A stretch of DNA of 5,533 nucleotides from JANNRA01 sp031401035. GTDB taxonomy: Bacteria > Desulfobacterota > Binatia > HRBIN30 > CADEER01. The notes below the pieces were generated by a model that did no database searches, was not told the origin of the DNA, and saw only the letters and a program-made list of their open reading frames with translations. The position numbers were made by a program, and so were the translations under genes. Each line of letters opens with the position of its first letter. Position 1 is the stretch's first letter. Where the stretch lies: the NCBI GenBank assembly GCA_031401035.1, contig JANNRA010000208.1:1-5533 (forward strand), given 5' to 3'. This document shows positions 4,542 to 5,533 of this stretch, piece by piece.

Positions 4542-5354
4542 TCAGCGCTGGCAGCGCCGACAATAGAAGCTGCTGCGCCCGCCCTGTACGATACGCGTGA
4601 TCGCCGTGTCGCAGGCGCCGCACGGCTGGCCGGCGCGCCCGTACACCGCGTGGTGGATCTGGAAGTAGCCGGCATTGCCGTTGGCGTCGCGGTAGTCGGA
4701 GATCGAGCTGCCGCCGAGCGCGACGGCGTGCTCGAGCACCGTCCGCAGGGCGCTGGCGATGCGCGCCAGCTCGGCGCGCGTCAGACCCGCGGCGCGGCGC
4801 CGCGGCCGCACGCCGGCCTGGAAGAGCAGCTCGCTGGCGTAAATGTTGCCGACGCCGCCGAGGGCGCGCTGGTCCATCAGCAGGGTCTTGATCGGCACCC
4901 GCCGCGCGCGGGTCAGCTCGCGCCACTCCGCGGCCGTCAGCGGGTCGCCGAGCGGGTCGCGGCCAACGGCGTCGAGCTCGCTCAGGTCCTCCTCCCGGGC
5001 GACGCGCAGCAGGCCGAAACGGCGCGGGTCGTTGAAGACCATGCAGACGCCGCGATCGAGCTGCAGGGCGACGTGATCGTGGCGGGCGGGCGGCGTGTCC
5101 GGCGCGGCGACAGCGAGGCTGCCGCTCATGCCGAGGTGGACCAACAACGTCGCGCCGTCGTCGAGCCGAAAGAGGAGGTACTTGCCGTGCCGATCGATCG
5201 CCGCGATGGCGCGCCCGGTGAGCCGCGCTTCGAAGTCGGGGGCGAGGGGCCGTCGCAGCCGCCGCTCGCGCACGGTGACGGCGCTGACGCGCGCTCCGAC
5301 GACGAGGGGCAGCAACGAGCGCCGCGTCGTCTCGACCTCCGGCAGCTCAGGCAT
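4542..5354 (-). CDS. mutM: Formamidopyrimidine-DNA glycosylase / AP lyase
   Basis: This 270-aa base-excision repair enzyme removes 8-oxoguanine and formamidopyrimidines and then cleaves the abasic site by beta/delta-elimination. After Met removal the N-terminal Pro2 (PELPEVETTRR) is the Schiff-base nucleophile, with Glu3 beside it. Lys58 (HGKYLL), the base-gap-filling residues Met76, Arg111 and Phe113 (LGMSGSL, DPRRFG), and the helix-two-turn-helix GVGNIYASELLF with Asn170 are all present. The C-terminal zinc finger is Cys245/Cys248/Cys265/Cys268 (C-x2-C-x16-C-x2-C) with the DNA-binding Arg260. Length matches E. coli (269 aa) and nothing essential is missing. The frame is open 43 codons further upstream (to 5483), but MPELPEVE must be N-terminal for catalysis, so the start is 5354. 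Its Shine-Dalgarno is weak (GGCGG, 4 bases before the ATG). Confidence 0.97.
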   Translation of the reverse strand: MPELPEVETTRRSLLPLVVGARVSAVTVRERRLRRPLAPDFEARLTGRAIAAIDRHGKYLLFRLDDGATLLVHLGMSGSLAVAAPDTPPARHDHVALQLDRGVCMVFNDPRRFGLLRVAREEDLSELDAVGRDPLGDPLTAAEWRELTRARRVPIKTLLMDQRALGGVGNIYASELLFQAGVRPRRRAAGLTRAELARIASALRTVLEHAVALGGSSISDYRDANGNAGYFQIHHAVYGRAGQPCGACDTAITRIVQGGRSSFYCRRCQR

Positions 5355-5396
5355 CAGACCGCCGGCTCGCTTCGCCTCCGCCGCCGGCGCAACCGT

Positions 5397-5485
5397 CCGT
5401 GGAGGGCGCCGCTCCGTCGGCGCCTTTGGCACCGTGTCGCGGAGGCCCCATCCAACCGCCGCCGCGGGTGCGGTCCCCTCCACGG
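5397..5485. repeat. Pair of inverted REP-like units
   Basis: Unit 1 on the plus strand (5397-5424) begins CCGTGGAGGG and continues into a hairpin, GGCGCCG (5405-5411) / CGGCGCC (5418-5424), with a 6-base loop. Unit 2 is on the minus strand (5485 down to 5458) and also begins CCGTGGAGGG. The two units agree at 22 of 28 positions when aligned without gaps. They face each other across about 33 bases, the layout of a REP doublet (REPIN/BIME). Copy number elsewhere is unknown. Confidence 0.45.
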
Positions 5486-5500
5486 CGTGCGTTGCACGCC
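5484..5500. repeat. Short perfect hairpin GGCGTGC-GTT-GCACGCC
   Basis: Seven-base perfect arms with a 3-base loop. It overlaps by two bases the outer edge of REP-like unit 2. There is no T tract on either side, so it does not look like an intrinsic terminator. Confidence 0.5.
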
Positions 5501-5515
5501 TTCATGGCCGCAGCG

Positions 5516-5532
5516 CGTCCGCCAGGCGGACG
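5516..5532. repeat. Short perfect palindrome CGTCCGCC-A-GGCGGACG
   Basis: Eight-base perfect arms around one central A, ending one base from the window edge. It may be part of the same repeat cluster, part of a terminator or operator of the neighbouring gene, or a GC-rich coincidence; what follows is not visible. Confidence 0.45.
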
Positions 5533-5533
5533 A

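Larger units (their letters stand above)
5355..5533. other. Intergenic region upstream of mutM, rich in inverted repeats
   Basis: No gene is supported in these 179 bases. An in-frame extension of mutM and a short plus-strand ATG frame from 5504 to the window edge show no recognisable protein. I see no clear -35/-10 pair for mutM. The stretch is dominated by GC-rich palindromes, listed separately. Confidence 0.55.

Noticed and set aside
3662..4675. 337-codon minus-strand frame spanning aqpZ, and similar frames ending in the hairpin repeat
   Set aside because: It is a shifted frame of aqpZ with Arg/Pro-rich composition. Its end merely reads through the repeat to give the SPCLRASV tail.
5355..5483. 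43-residue N-terminal extension of MutM
   Set aside because: MutM catalysis needs Pro2 at the mature N-terminus, so MPELPEVE must be the start. The extension reads through the inverted repeats.

Overview
This is a GC-rich window (roughly two-thirds G+C by eye) with dense, short-spaced genes. The AqpZ and MutM sequences look proteobacterial, and I would guess Beta- or Gammaproteobacteria. That placement rests on remembered sequence style, not on a search. Seven genes are supported. There is no phage, IS element, CRISPR array, tRNA or rRNA.

Layout, left to right. Positions 1-138 hold no gene and are oddly low in complexity: long G runs and 98 consecutive bases without A. Positions 139-2786 are a four-gene operon read on the minus strand, in the order gamma, delta, alpha, beta. 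It encodes a complete thiamine-pyrophosphate/iron-sulfur 2-oxoacid:ferredoxin oxidoreductase of the VOR/KOR type. Gamma/delta and delta/alpha overlap by 4 bases each, and alpha/beta are 16 bases apart, so the subunits are probably translated as one coupled unit. An 89-base divergent spacer (2787-2875) carries a good sigma70-like promoter for this operon and a perfect 9+2+9 palindrome just downstream of its -10, placed like a repressor operator. On the other side of the spacer, on the plus strand, is a short-chain dehydrogenase/reductase (SDR, 2876-3646) with a strong Shine-Dalgarno and an unusual insertion in its active-site loop.

The SDR gene converges on an aquaporin Z gene (3739-4434, minus). 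Between them is a long hairpin of tandem CACGGAGG-type units followed, in the aquaporin direction, by six Ts: a terminator built from what looks like a dispersed repeat. Upstream of aqpZ, and in the same direction, is mutM (formamidopyrimidine-DNA glycosylase, 4542-5354). The last 179 bases contain a cluster of GC-rich inverted repeats, including two inverted copies of a 28-base REP-like unit.

How the genes may work together: the oxidoreductase would convert a 2-oxoacid plus CoA into an acyl-CoA, CO2 and reduced ferredoxin. The SDR would oxidise or reduce an alcohol/ketone with NAD(H). The shared control region suggests one catabolic route with a common regulator that lies outside the window, but the substrate cannot be read from the sequence. 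aqpZ and mutM are housekeeping-type genes with no evident link to that route. I see no clear case for a wholly new system. The most useful leads are the divergent oxidoreductase/SDR regulon with its palindromic operator, the SDR loop insertion, and the two repeat structures.
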